64,000 nt of DNA, taken from NCBI GenBank assembly GCA_021795355.1, contig JAJYPL010000002.1, forward strand, positions 24,389 through 88,388, given 5' to 3'. Positions 45,592 through 53,579 of the stretch are shown piece by piece. Below the pieces are notes generated by a model that had not been told where the DNA came from, ran no database searches, and worked only from the letters and a program-made list of their open reading frames with translations. The position numbers and the translations under genes are program-made. The DNA comes from a bacterium (lineage in GTDB: Bacteria > SZUA-79 > Acidulodesulfobacterales > Acidulodesulfobacteraceae). Each line of letters opens with the position of its first letter. Within the stretch, counting starts at the first letter, position 1.

Positions 45592-47172
45592 TTATTTCCT
45601 CTTTAAATGGAATATAATTTCCGAATACGGAGCTTTATCTTTTTCCGTCCTGTTAAGAACGGGTCTTTTGAATCTATTGACTACCGCCATGCCGGATTTA
45701 TCGGCTATTTCAGGATAAAGGTTATATTTGTCGTTTGCAACAAGGAATATATTGAAATCGTTAATTAAGAACCTCTTACAATTATTTAATACGGCGGCAA
45801 TACCTTGCACGTAACTTTCCCTTGCTTCTCTGCCCTGACCTTTAATTAACGGCCCTATCTCAAGGTTATCGTTTCTTTCAAATCCAAAAAGATCATAAGA
45901 ATAGGCATGCTGTTCATGATAATCGATAAGGCCGACATAAGGCGGGGATGAAAATATGCCGGCAATTCTCTTCTCTTTTATTAAATTTGCAAATTTTGCG
46001 TGTTTTAATTCAAGTTCTGTAAGTATATCGATATTCCTGCTATCGCCGATTAAACATTTTTGATATGTATTCGTCCTCAATTTATCAAATTCTAAAATTC
46101 TTTTTAAAGTATCTTTTGTATATCTATCCCACCATCCGGCTATGGAAAATAGCGGTTTGCAAATTTTTCCGTGTTTTTTGCAATAGTACGTCGAAGTAAC
46201 CGGATTAATAAGCGTCGCAAGATCGGAATGGGTCGTGGCTCTGCAAGACCTAACGGTACGGCTGAGTATAATGCTTAAAATTATTTTTGTATATTTATTT
46301 TGAACAGTTTTTATTTGTTCAAACACAAAATATATTTCATCTTTTACCGCTTTTAAAAACCATTTATCCAAAAAGTTATCTCGGCCTGTTTTTATATCTA
46401 TATTAAATTGTTTAATAAGTTTTTCATAAACCGGCAGAAACTCGGCTTCTTTTTGCAATCCGTATTTTTTTTCGTCTACCTGCCTCTGCGCAGCCATCCT
46501 TCTAAAATCCGGAGACGGAAAATATTTATCGTTAAATATTTTTAGCTCTTCCAACAATTTGTTTTCAAATTCGATATTTTTTTTATCTTCTAAAAACTTC
46601 CTGAGAGCTTTAGAAATTCTGTCGGTTTCTTTTTTTACGTCGGCAATATCGTAACTATAAATTTTTGCGTTAGAAATAAGAGCGTTAAAGGCCGAAACGT
46701 CAATACCTATAGCATTCATGCCAAGTTCGTTTGATTCTACGAGCGTAGTTCCGGAACCGCAAAACGGATCTAAAATTATATCTCCTTTTTTAAAAAATAT
46801 TTCTTTTTTAAAATCGTCGGTATGCGAATCTAAAAAATATTCGACAAGCTGTGGTATGAATTTCCCCTTATAAGGGTGAAGCCTATGGACGTGCTTTGTG
46901 GTTTCGGATTCTTTAAATTGAGAGAACGACAATGCCCAGTTTAAATCATTGCCCAATCTATTTTTCCAATCGTGTTCTTTATATAGATTTATAGTTTTAT
47001 AATATCTTGCAAGTTCGTCTGCGCTTATTAAAAGTTCGTTGTCCTTCCTTATCTTTGATATTTTCCCGTATTGAAGAAGGTACGAAATATTGGATACGGA
47101 TACCTGTTTATCTAAAAATTGGCTTGCCCATACACTTGCTTCTTTTATAGTCAGTAAATTATCGGTGAGCAT
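45592..47172 (-). CDS. DNA N4-cytosine methyltransferase with N-terminal DNA-binding domain
   Basis: Modification enzyme of the type II system. SAM-binding motif I is DPFCGSGTT (135-143) and catalytic motif IV is SPPY (409-412), the form seen in N4-cytosine enzymes. The two are separated by about 270 residues, a large insertion likely holding target recognition, with CRATTHSDL inside. Residues 5-58 (LTIKEASVWASQFLDKQVSVSNISYLLQYGKI) look like an excisionase/MerR-like helix-turn-helix, which may allow autoregulation. AAGGA precedes the ATG. Methylation specificity unknown. Confidence 0.85.
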   Translation of the reverse strand: MLTDNLLTIKEASVWASQFLDKQVSVSNISYLLQYGKISKIRKDNELLISADELARYYKTINLYKEHDWKNRLGNDLNWALSFSQFKESETTKHVHRLHPYKGKFIPQLVEYFLDSHTDDFKKEIFFKKGDIILDPFCGSGTTLVESNELGMNAIGIDVSAFNALISNAKIYSYDIADVKKETDRISKALRKFLEDKKNIEFENKLLEELKIFNDKYFPSPDFRRMAAQRQVDEKKYGLQKEAEFLPVYEKLIKQFNIDIKTGRDNFLDKWFLKAVKDEIYFVFEQIKTVQNKYTKIILSIILSRTVRSCRATTHSDLATLINPVTSTYYCKKHGKICKPLFSIAGWWDRYTKDTLKRILEFDKLRTNTYQKCLIGDSRNIDILTELELKHAKFANLIKEKRIAGIFSSPPYVGLIDYHEQHAYSYDLFGFERNDNLEIGPLIKGQGREARESYVQGIAAVLNNCKRFLINDFNIFLVANDKYNLYPEIADKSGMAVVNRFKRPVLNRTEKDKAPYSEIIFHLKRK

Positions 47173-47230
47173 TTTATATATCCTTTTTATATATTCATTT
47201 TAACAAAACTATAAAAAAATATAAATAAAA

Positions 47231-47440
47231 TTACCTGCTTATTAAATAAAAAATAATTGTCAATATTATGCTTGCAATTATACTTAATCCCAGCGGAAAA
47301 TAAAAAGTAAAATCGCCTTTTTTAATTATTATGTCGCCTGGGAACTTGCCTATAGGCAGTTTATAAAAAACTATAAACAATAAGCCTAAAATTATCAATG
47401 CTATTCCGGTTAATATAAGAATTCTGCCTAATCCATACAT
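47231..47440 (-). CDS. DUF2905 small membrane protein
   Basis: 69-residue inner-membrane protein with two helices (about 5-27 and 46-67) separated by KLPIGKFPGDIIIKKGDFTFYFP, the DUF2905 signature with its conserved GxxPGDI. Function unknown. GAGG lies 7 nt before the ATG. It sits 39 bp after dinB on the same strand and may be co-transcribed. Confidence 0.88.
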   Translation of the reverse strand: MYGLGRILILTGIALIILGLLFIVFYKLPIGKFPGDIIIKKGDFTFYFPLGLSIIASIILTIIFYLISR

Positions 47441-47479
47441 ATATTGAACCTCTATGCTTTTAAAATTTAAAGTTTAAAT

Positions 47480-48715
47480 TTATATTTTTATATCCATAAG
47501 CGGCATAGAAAATCTAAGCTTATGCCCTGCGTTTAAAGAAGGTATGCTTGACGCAAGATGAACGGAATTTCTTCCGAATTTTTTATTTATATCGTCTATG
47601 GAATCGTATATACGTTTTATTTTATCTATTTTAACTATATCGTCAAAAAGCGAATACTGGACGTTTTCCGTAAGGTGCAAAACTATTTCCGTCTGCCTGT
47701 ATAAATAGGTTTTTTCGTATATATATCTAAAGCCTTCTTTCAAAGCATTCATAAGCAGAGGCGGAAAGGCTGAAGGAGCAGTAAGTTTTATCTGTACGCC
47801 GGCTGTTTTAAAATCCTGCGTTTTTAAAAAAACGGAAATTTTTGCGGCAGCCAAATTAAATCTCCTTGCTTTAGCGCAGGCATTTTCCAAATTTTTCGTA
47901 AGTTCCGAAAAAAGAAATGTCTCATCGCCTGAGGGCGGATAAAAACTTTTGGCCTTGCTTATAGTTTTATACGTCGATTTAGCGGACGCGTTAATTCCGA
48001 AAACGGAATTTCCCCTAAGCTCAAGCCATGTTTCTTTATATGGTTTGGACAGATACTTATCGATAAAGGTTTCGTCTTTAAGGGCAAAGTCTAAAGCTGA
48101 ATTTATGCCGAATTTTTTCAAAAGATACGCTGTATTGCTTCCTATTCCCCAGACGTCTTCTATCTTTATGCCGGATAAAATATTTTGTATATCCCTGCCT
48201 TCTATTAAGGCAAGCCCTTTTGGTTTTTTAAGTTTAGATGCTATTTTCGCAAGCGTTTTCGTTATGCTTACGCCTATCGAAACGGTTATAGACAGCTCTT
48301 TTTCTATGGCATTTTGCATCTTTTTGGCAATTTCTTCGTAGGAACAGGAAAACACCCTTCTTAATCCGCTTAAATCGACAAACGCCTCGTCTATCGAATA
48401 CTCTTCTACTTGAGGAGAAAAATTTTTTATTATGTTAAACATGCGTAAAGAAAAAAGATAGTATGCTTCGTAATCGGATTCTATTACTATAAGCCCAGGA
48501 CATATTTTTTTAGCCTCGAACGACCTCATGCCGCGCCTTACGCCTCTTGCTTTAGCTTCGTAGCTTAAAGCCGTTATAATGCCCCGCTCTTTTCCTACCG
48601 CAACGCATTTTCCGTTTAAAGACGGATTTAACGCACGCTCGCATGCTGCGAAAAAAGCATCGGCATCTATGTGCGCGATAGCCTTCGGCCATGAATGCAC
48701 GCAAAAACTGGTCAT
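47480..48715 (-). CDS. dinB: Y-family DNA polymerase (DinB/UmuC type)
   Basis: Translesion DNA polymerase. HIDADAFFAACERAL holds the first catalytic acid and YSIDEAFVDLSGL the other two; ISKTLAKIASKLKKP and GIKIEDVWGIGSNTAYLLKKFGI (thumb HhH) follow, then a little-finger domain. The 411 aa are typical. An AAGG lies about 8 nt before the ATG. It follows lexA by 159 bp; no separate LexA-type site was seen in that gap, so SOS control could come through read-through from the lexA promoter. Confidence 0.93.
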   Translation of the reverse strand: MTSFCVHSWPKAIAHIDADAFFAACERALNPSLNGKCVAVGKERGIITALSYEAKARGVRRGMRSFEAKKICPGLIVIESDYEAYYLFSLRMFNIIKNFSPQVEEYSIDEAFVDLSGLRRVFSCSYEEIAKKMQNAIEKELSITVSIGVSITKTLAKIASKLKKPKGLALIEGRDIQNILSGIKIEDVWGIGSNTAYLLKKFGINSALDFALKDETFIDKYLSKPYKETWLELRGNSVFGINASAKSTYKTISKAKSFYPPSGDETFLFSELTKNLENACAKARRFNLAAAKISVFLKTQDFKTAGVQIKLTAPSAFPPLLMNALKEGFRYIYEKTYLYRQTEIVLHLTENVQYSLFDDIVKIDKIKRIYDSIDDINKKFGRNSVHLASSIPSLNAGHKLRFSMPLMDIKI

Positions 48716-48874
48716 AAAATTTACCTTCGTTATGTCTTATACTTGGTACTTTGTTATATCTGCCGCCCGCATTGTTTATGGCGTTGTTCATAATCAATAC
48801 TGCTTCGCTTCGCCGGTTTGCGTCCGCCTATGCCTACGCTAAATAATGAAAGGCGGATATATATTTAACCGTTG

Positions 48875-49522
48875 CTACCTGTATTTTCTTATGGTGCCTA
48901 CTACGACTCCCGCAACCGTTAATTCCTGCTTAGGCGTTATAAGTCCGTATTTAGGGTTTGCCGCTTCAAGCATATATTTGCCGTTATCTTTCCTTAGATA
49001 TTTTATTGTCCAGTCGCCGTCCACGCGCGCTATTACTATATCCCCTTCTTTAGGCGTAAGCGATTTATCTACCACTACAAAATCTTTCGGCATAATACCG
49101 GCGTTAATCATAGAATCTCCTGAAACTTCAAGCATAAAAGAAGAATTTGGATTTTTTATTAAAAGCCTATCGATTGAGACGCTGTCTAAGAGATCTTCTT
49201 CCGCAGGACTAGGAAAACCGGCTTCTACGCTTCCGAGAAGTTTAAGGAAACCGCCGCCGCCTGAACCTGCCGCCGCAAAAACGGCTGAAACATTAGACGG
49301 CATAATAACTGAAGCATCGCCGGAAACGGGCAGTAAATAACCCTTAGAATCTTTTTTCAATAAACCATTTTCTATGAGTTTACCGACTATTTTAAAAACG
49401 GCATTTTTTGATTTTACCCCGAACAAACCGGTCATTTCCGAATACGTCGGCATTCTTCTGCTTTCCGCGTAAAAACCGTTTATAGAATCGAGTCTGCCTT
49501 TAAGCTTTATATCAATATTCAT
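48875..49522 (-). CDS. lexA: LexA-like SOS repressor (S24 peptidase)
   Basis: Repressor that cleaves itself when RecA filaments form. An N-terminal winged helix (MPTYSEMTGLFGVKSKNAVFKIVGKLIENGLL), the cleavage site Ala101-Gly102 in VEAGFPSPAEE, Ser137 in SGDSM and Lys174 in TIKYL make a complete Ser-Lys autoprotease. The residues after the cleavage site (GFPSPAEE) resemble UmuD, and the gene is next to a UmuC/DinB polymerase, so it may combine both roles. The 215 aa are normal. A palindromic operator overlaps its promoter. The ATG has no clear Shine-Dalgarno. Confidence 0.9.
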   Translation of the reverse strand: MNIDIKLKGRLDSINGFYAESRRMPTYSEMTGLFGVKSKNAVFKIVGKLIENGLLKKDSKGYLLPVSGDASVIMPSNVSAVFAAAGSGGGGFLKLLGSVEAGFPSPAEEDLLDSVSIDRLLIKNPNSSFMLEVSGDSMINAGIMPKDFVVVDKSLTPKEGDIVIARVDGDWTIKYLRKDNGKYMLEAANPKYGLITPKQELTVAGVVVGTIRKYR

Positions 49523-49629
49523 AATAGATTCATAATAGAAAAATATTAAATTAACGGCGAAATTAACGGTTGAATTTAAATTTAGGATTATTAAATTATT
49601 TTATGTTCAGGGCACATATCGCTATACAT

Positions 49630-49662
49630 ATTATAATACAGTAAACAATCGTTCACTGTCAA
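49630..49662 (-). promoter_or_regulatory. lexA promoter with palindromic LexA-type operator
   Basis: A 22-bp dyad (49638-49659) consists of ACAGTAAAC and GTTCACTGT around AATC, with one mismatch between the arms; its core AAAC-N4-GTTC is close to the GAAC-N4-GTTC LexA box. On the minus strand the dyad overlaps a TTGACA (49662-49657) and touches a TATTAT at 49638-49633 (18-bp spacer), the place for autorepression. It may also affect the divergent DUF445 gene at 49720. Confidence 0.65.
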
Positions 49663-49719
49663 TCAAAAAAATAAGCAAAAATTATGTCAATGCCATAAAA
49701 TAATGGTAAAATTAAAAAT

Positions 49720-51279
49720 ATGGATTTAAAAGCCAAAAATAAAATTATCGCGAATCTATTTCTTATATTTGCTTTTTTAATTTTTTTAGCATCTTACCTT
49801 ATCCATAGTCATAATATTTGGGTATTTATACTGCAAAGGGCTTCGGCGGCGGCGCTTATAGGCGGCATCGCCGACTGGTTTGCCGTAACGGCTTTATTTA
49901 AATATCCGCTCGGACTTCATATTCCGCACACGAATACCATTAAAAACAATAAAGAAAAAATTATTAATGCGATAAGCAATACCGTCAACGACGTATGGCT
50001 CGGCAAAAACTATCTCGCATCGGAAATAAGCGGCATAAATTTTTCCGATATCCTGCTAAATATTATCAAAAAAGATAAAAACAAAAATAAATTAATGCTG
50101 TCTTTAAGAAAATTAATTTTAAAATCGGTTAATTATGCTAAAACGGATAATTTTAATAATTTTTTAAATAAAAATATCGATAAGGCATTGGATAAAACTC
50201 TATCCGGCGACAATATATCAAAAAATATAATAAGCAAATTAGCCGTATTTTTGGAGTCCGAAGATTCGGATTATATTTACGATAATTTAATTAATTATAT
50301 AACCAGCTATATTAAAACGTATAATGCGGACTATCTGTCAAAAAAAATCACAGACGGATATTCGGATGAAATTATAAAATCTATAAAACTTGCCGGAAAT
50401 AAAATAATAGATGAAAATTTCGCCTACATTATATCGAATTTAAGCGGCTTCGTTATTTTAAACATAGAAGAAAACAGGCCGTATTTAAAACAGCAGATAG
50501 CCGATATAATCGAAAAATATAAAAGCAATTCCGCCTTAAAGAACATACTGATGTTCGTAGCGGAAAAGACGAATATTCTCGACATAGACCGTCTTTCCGA
50601 CGAAATTATAGTAAAAATTATAGATTTTGTTAAAGATATAAAAAACAACGAAAATAACAAAGTTAGATCAAATATAAAAGATTATGTTTTAACCGCATTA
50701 AACGATCTAGACAAAACTTCAAGGATTCAAATTTTAAATACCGTCGAAACGATTATCCGTGACAATACTGATAAAATAAAAGATTACTTAATAAATTATT
50801 TAAACAACGAAGAACTTAAAAAAACGCTCAAAAACAAACTTTTAAATTTTATTAATTCTGAGGGTTTAAATATTATAGTCAGCTTTAATGACCGGCTAAA
50901 AAGCCTGATGCGCGGCGCAATAATAAATTTTATCCGCTCAATACTTAAAAACAACAAAGAATATATAGTTAATAAAAAATTGTTTAAAGTAAAATTTAAT
51001 TATCTTTTTATTTTCATGGAGAACGAAATATCGAAAAACACGGATAAGATAGATGCTTTTTTAAAAAACAACATTATATACCTTATGAAAATCAATCATT
51101 CGGCTATAGGAAAACTTATAAGAAAAAATTTAGAAAATCTCGACGAAGACAAATTAGTCGGCCAAATTGAGGATAAAATCGGTAACGATTTACAATATAT
51201 AAGAATAAACGGTGCGATAACCGGCTCTTTTATCGGAATAATTATAGCCGTTCTGGGCTTGATTTTAAAGAAAATATAA
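49720..51279 (+). CDS. DUF445 family membrane protein
   Basis: Membrane-anchored protein of unknown function. An N-terminal helix (about 10-30) and a second hydrophobic stretch with ASAAALIGGIADWFAVTALFKYPLG, the DUF445 signature, are followed by a long Lys/Asn-rich helical region and a C-terminal membrane helix (ITGSFIGIIIAVLGLILKKI). The 519 aa are typical. The ATG has only a weak ribosome-binding site. It is divergent from lexA with the LexA-type operator between them, so damage-dependent expression is possible but unproven. Confidence 0.85.
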   Translation: MDLKAKNKIIANLFLIFAFLIFLASYLIHSHNIWVFILQRASAAALIGGIADWFAVTALFKYPLGLHIPHTNTIKNNKEKIINAISNTVNDVWLGKNYLASEISGINFSDILLNIIKKDKNKNKLMLSLRKLILKSVNYAKTDNFNNFLNKNIDKALDKTLSGDNISKNIISKLAVFLESEDSDYIYDNLINYITSYIKTYNADYLSKKITDGYSDEIIKSIKLAGNKIIDENFAYIISNLSGFVILNIEENRPYLKQQIADIIEKYKSNSALKNILMFVAEKTNILDIDRLSDEIIVKIIDFVKDIKNNENNKVRSNIKDYVLTALNDLDKTSRIQILNTVETIIRDNTDKIKDYLINYLNNEELKKTLKNKLLNFINSEGLNIIVSFNDRLKSLMRGAIINFIRSILKNNKEYIVNKKLFKVKFNYLFIFMENEISKNTDKIDAFLKNNIIYLMKINHSAIGKLIRKNLENLDEDKLVGQIEDKIGNDLQYIRINGAITGSFIGIIIAVLGLILKKI

Positions 51280-51308
51280 GTTCAGTATATTTTGGGGAAG
51301 AGTTTTTT

Positions 51309-51351
51309 ATGGAGCCGGCGATAGGAGTCGAACCTACGACCCGCTGATTAC
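51309..51351 (+). repeat. Partial tRNA-Thr copy (attachment-site duplicate, far end)
   Basis: 43 bp identical, except one base in the T-loop, to the 3' half of the intact tRNA-Thr gene (53437-53479), in the same orientation. It stops inside the anticodon stem/loop and cannot be a tRNA. This is what is left when an element integrates into a tRNA 3' end and supplies a new copy. Confidence 0.88.
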
Positions 51352-51480
51352 TAACTATATTCTCTATAACTTGTAATCCATTAAATATAAAAGATTTGAA
51401 AGGTTTAATTTTTATTGTATGCGTTTTTGTGTGTTTATTATAGACCGTCTGACTACAGAATACATAATGTTTTACATAAT

Positions 51481-51945
51481 TTAAAAATCGATATCCAGAT
51501 CCGGACTTTTATCCGGTTCTTTATCTATTTCTTTAATTTTATTTAAGACAAAATCATTGATTTCAACAGCCGAATTATATGCTTTTTTAGCGTCGTCGGC
51601 GGTTATTATTCTCTTCTCATGTTCAAGTTGGGGATATCTAGAATCAGAAGCAAGGCCGGTTAAGTTTCTTAAATTTGAAGAATTTATTTTAGAAAAATTA
51701 ACATCTATTTCCTCGCACATTTTTTGAAGTTTTTCTAAGTTATGACTATTAGGAATATCTACTTTTTTCGCTATCAAATAAGCTTTAAGATTTTTTTCAA
51801 TAGATTGATGACTATGGAGACAAACGTTTTTTCTGGCGTAATTCTCATCTTTATTAATATAATCCTGGGCTGTTCTTAAATCATCAGATGCCTGATTAAG
51901 CCAGTCTTCCACAGAATAATTTTCAGAGCTATAATATTTAACCAA
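51481..51945 (-). CDS. HEPN domain protein (candidate toxin of an MNT/HEPN pair)
   Basis: All-helical HEPN protein, 154 aa. DWLNQASDDLRTAQDYI, VCLHSHQSIEKNLKAYLIAK and DSRYPQLEHE follow the classic HEPN layout. An R-x5-H (Arg103/His109) could be the ribonuclease motif; the R-x4-H-x-Y motif of the well-studied HepT is not present. The start is TTG at 51945 with GGAAGGG upstream, overlapping the MNT gene by 8 nt, so translation is coupled. HEPN proteins of such pairs are usually RNases neutralised by AMPylation. Activity here is inferred. Confidence 0.85.
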   Translation of the reverse strand: MVKYYSSENYSVEDWLNQASDDLRTAQDYINKDENYARKNVCLHSHQSIEKNLKAYLIAKKVDIPNSHNLEKLQKMCEEIDVNFSKINSSNLRNLTGLASDSRYPQLEHEKRIITADDAKKAYNSAVEINDFVLNKIKEIDKEPDKSPDLDIDF

Positions 51946-52375
51946 TTAAAACCCTTCCTTCCTTATTCGCATATCTTAATATATGTCCGACAAAGTTTAT
52001 TGCGGCATTATAGTTTTTTAAGCCGGAAACGATAAGCTCCACGTCTAATATTTCGCCTTTATAATAACTATTCTCGGCAATTTTATCGAGTATGCCGTTC
52101 CAGATATAATATTTTTCGTCAATGGAAATATCTTCGTTTACAACAACAACAAAGTCAAAATCGCTATCCCATTTATAATCGTCTCTATTTCTGGAACCAA
52201 ATAAAATAACTTTATTAAGGGTATATTTTTTATCGTTACGGAAATAGGCCAATATAGAGTTTAAAATTTGATTAACGGCCGCTTCATTATCTTCTTTAGA
52301 AACTATTTTATAGCCGATTTGTCTATCAACAATCCTTTTCCCAGTTGTATCGGCGCTTTTATTTAATATGTTCAT
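51938..52375 (-). CDS. MNT-type minimal nucleotidyltransferase (candidate antitoxin)
   Basis: Pol-beta-fold nucleotidyltransferase, 145 aa, with the complete GS-x10-DxD motif: Gly60-Ser61 and Asp72/Asp74 in FGSRNRDDYKWDSDFDF. In MntA/HepT pairs this enzyme adds AMP to the HEPN toxin. Here it precedes and overlaps the HEPN gene, matching such operons. On the minus strand a TATAAT about 10 nt before the ATG, with no Shine-Dalgarno, suggests a leaderless mRNA. Lies inside the tRNA-Thr element. Confidence 0.85.
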   Translation of the reverse strand: MNILNKSADTTGKRIVDRQIGYKIVSKEDNEAAVNQILNSILAYFRNDKKYTLNKVILFGSRNRDDYKWDSDFDFVVVVNEDISIDEKYYIWNGILDKIAENSYYKGEILDVELIVSGLKNYNAAINFVGHILRYANKEGRVLIG

Positions 52376-52772
52376 AATTATATTATTATATCATGTTCTA
52401 TAATTCGGTGAAAATTTTTAAGTCTGCAATATAATACTTGATTTTTGTTAAACCGGTGAAAACTTTGCACCGGTTAATTTATCTTCAGTCATTTGACTGC
52501 TTTATTGATATCTCTTATCTCGACTACGTAAGCATTATACCTATTTTCCGCAATTTCTCAAAGCAGTCCATGCTACTATAATTTTTTTTTAGCTTCGGCT
52601 TATAAATTTTTGGTGCATATATACATGGTTTTCACTGCTGAAACTAGGAAAAATATATGCCTCATTATCTTTATAATCTAAAGTACTTATCTTGACTCGT
52701 AATTTCAAATGTTTCCATGCTTAAATTATTTATAAAATTTAATATTTTTTTAATATTTTTTGTTTATTATAA
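52376..52772. other. Non-coding DNA inside the tRNA-Thr element, with one hairpin
   Basis: About 400 bp without a plausible gene between the MNT gene and the integrase remnant. AACCGGTG (52451-52458) and CACCGGTT (52468-52475) form a perfect 8-bp stem, with no T-run next to it. The lost N-terminal part of the integrase should have been here, so a deletion or heavy decay is likely. Confidence 0.5.
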
Positions 52773-53432
52773 CATATACTTACAGACGAAAGCATACTTA
52801 AACGAATAAGAGCCGTAAAGCTTTTAAAGGGCGAAGTCAAAAGGTTAAGGTATTTGACCGAAGAAGAAGCTGAAAGGCTTATACGGGCTTGCAGTAAAGA
52901 ATTAAAGCCTATTGTGATAACGGCATTAAATACAGGAACGCGTAAATCGGAGCTCCTGCATTTGACTTGAGACAGGGTGGACTTAAAGAACCGGATAATC
53001 CTGTTGGATAAAACAAAGAACGGCGAGCGTAGAGAGATACCGATAAACGATACCCTTTTTAACGCACTGTCGGGCATTCCAAGGCATTTTAAATGCGATT
53101 ACGTACAACACACGCAGACGTTAAAACCGTTCTATGACCTTAAAAAAGCCTTTCAAACGGCATTAAAAAAGCGCACATTATCGACTTTTCACTTTCACGA
53201 CTTAAGGCACACGTTCGCAAGTCAATTAGTAATGAAAGGCGTTGATTTAGCGACGATACAGAAGCTTTTAGGGCATAAGACGATTAATATGACTTTAAGA
53301 TATGCTCATTTATCTAACGTTCACTTGTAAGACGCCGTGAAAGTCTTAGATAATAAGGATTTTGAAAAAAAATTTACCGAAACTTTACCGTGGGAACAAA
53401 AGCAAAAAATCGAATTTCTTGAAAGCCTTTAA
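52773..53432 (+). pseudogene. Tyrosine recombinase/integrase remnant with two in-frame stops
   Basis: The frame reads VKLLKGEVKRLRYLTEEEAERLI, NTGTRKSELLHLT, then HDLRHTFASQLVMKG and LLGHKTINMTLRYAH: the catalytic domain of a phage-type integrase with Arg, His-x-x-Arg, His and Tyr intact. A TGA at 52968-52970 replaces the usual Trp after HLT, and a TAA at 53328-53330 replaces a likely Gln after SNVHL; the reading continues to a final TAA at 53430-53432. The N-terminal core-binding domain is missing (stop at 52770). The segment 52977-53330 is open but lacks the first catalytic Arg. Confidence 0.88.
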
Positions 53433-53436
53433 TTTA

Positions 53437-53479
53437 ATGGAGCCGGCGATAGGAATCGAACCTACGACCCGCTGATTAC
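53437..53479 (-). repeat. Attachment-site repeat within intact tRNA-Thr
   Basis: The copy of the 43-bp direct repeat that forms the 3' half of the functional tRNA. Paired with 51309-51351; the single difference lies in the T-loop. It marks the chromosome-element junction next to the integrase. Confidence 0.88.
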
Positions 53480-53512
53480 GAATCAGCTGCTCTACCTCTG
53501 AGCCACGCCGGC
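53438..53512 (-). tRNA. tRNA-Thr (anticodon CGT)
   Basis: Complete cloverleaf: acceptor GCCGGCG pairs with CGCCGGC, discriminator T, encoded CCA. Anticodon stem GCTGA/TCAGC with loop TTCGTAA gives CGT (reads ACG). T-arm GTAGG-TTCGATT-CCTAT. 75 nt with CCA. Its 3' end is the insertion site of the small element to the left. Confidence 0.96.
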
Positions 53513-53579
53513 ATTTGGAAGATTTTAGATAAGTTAAAATTTAAAATTATTAAAATTTACGTTTTTAACTTTTATTGTT

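Larger units (their letters stand above)
51309..53479. mobile_element. Small integrated element at tRNA-Thr (MNT/HEPN genes, decayed integrase)
   Basis: About 2.1 kb bounded by a 43-bp direct repeat of the tRNA-Thr 3' half. Contents: an MNT nucleotidyltransferase and HEPN gene pair (minus), about 400 bp of non-coding DNA with a hairpin, and a tyrosine-integrase pseudogene whose stop lies 5 bp from the intact tRNA, the usual integrase position. The element is probably immobile now because the integrase lacks its N-terminus and has two stops. Confidence 0.85.

Noticed and set aside
44187..47230. An integrated island at tRNA-Lys containing the restriction-modification genes
   Set aside because: No repeated tRNA-Lys 3' end and no integrase were found on the far side, in contrast to the tRNA-Thr element; kept only as a possible horizontal acquisition.
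52739..53077. A 112-codon minus-strand frame across the integrase remnant
   Set aside because: The opposite strand clearly encodes a tyrosine recombinase domain; this frame is its shadow.
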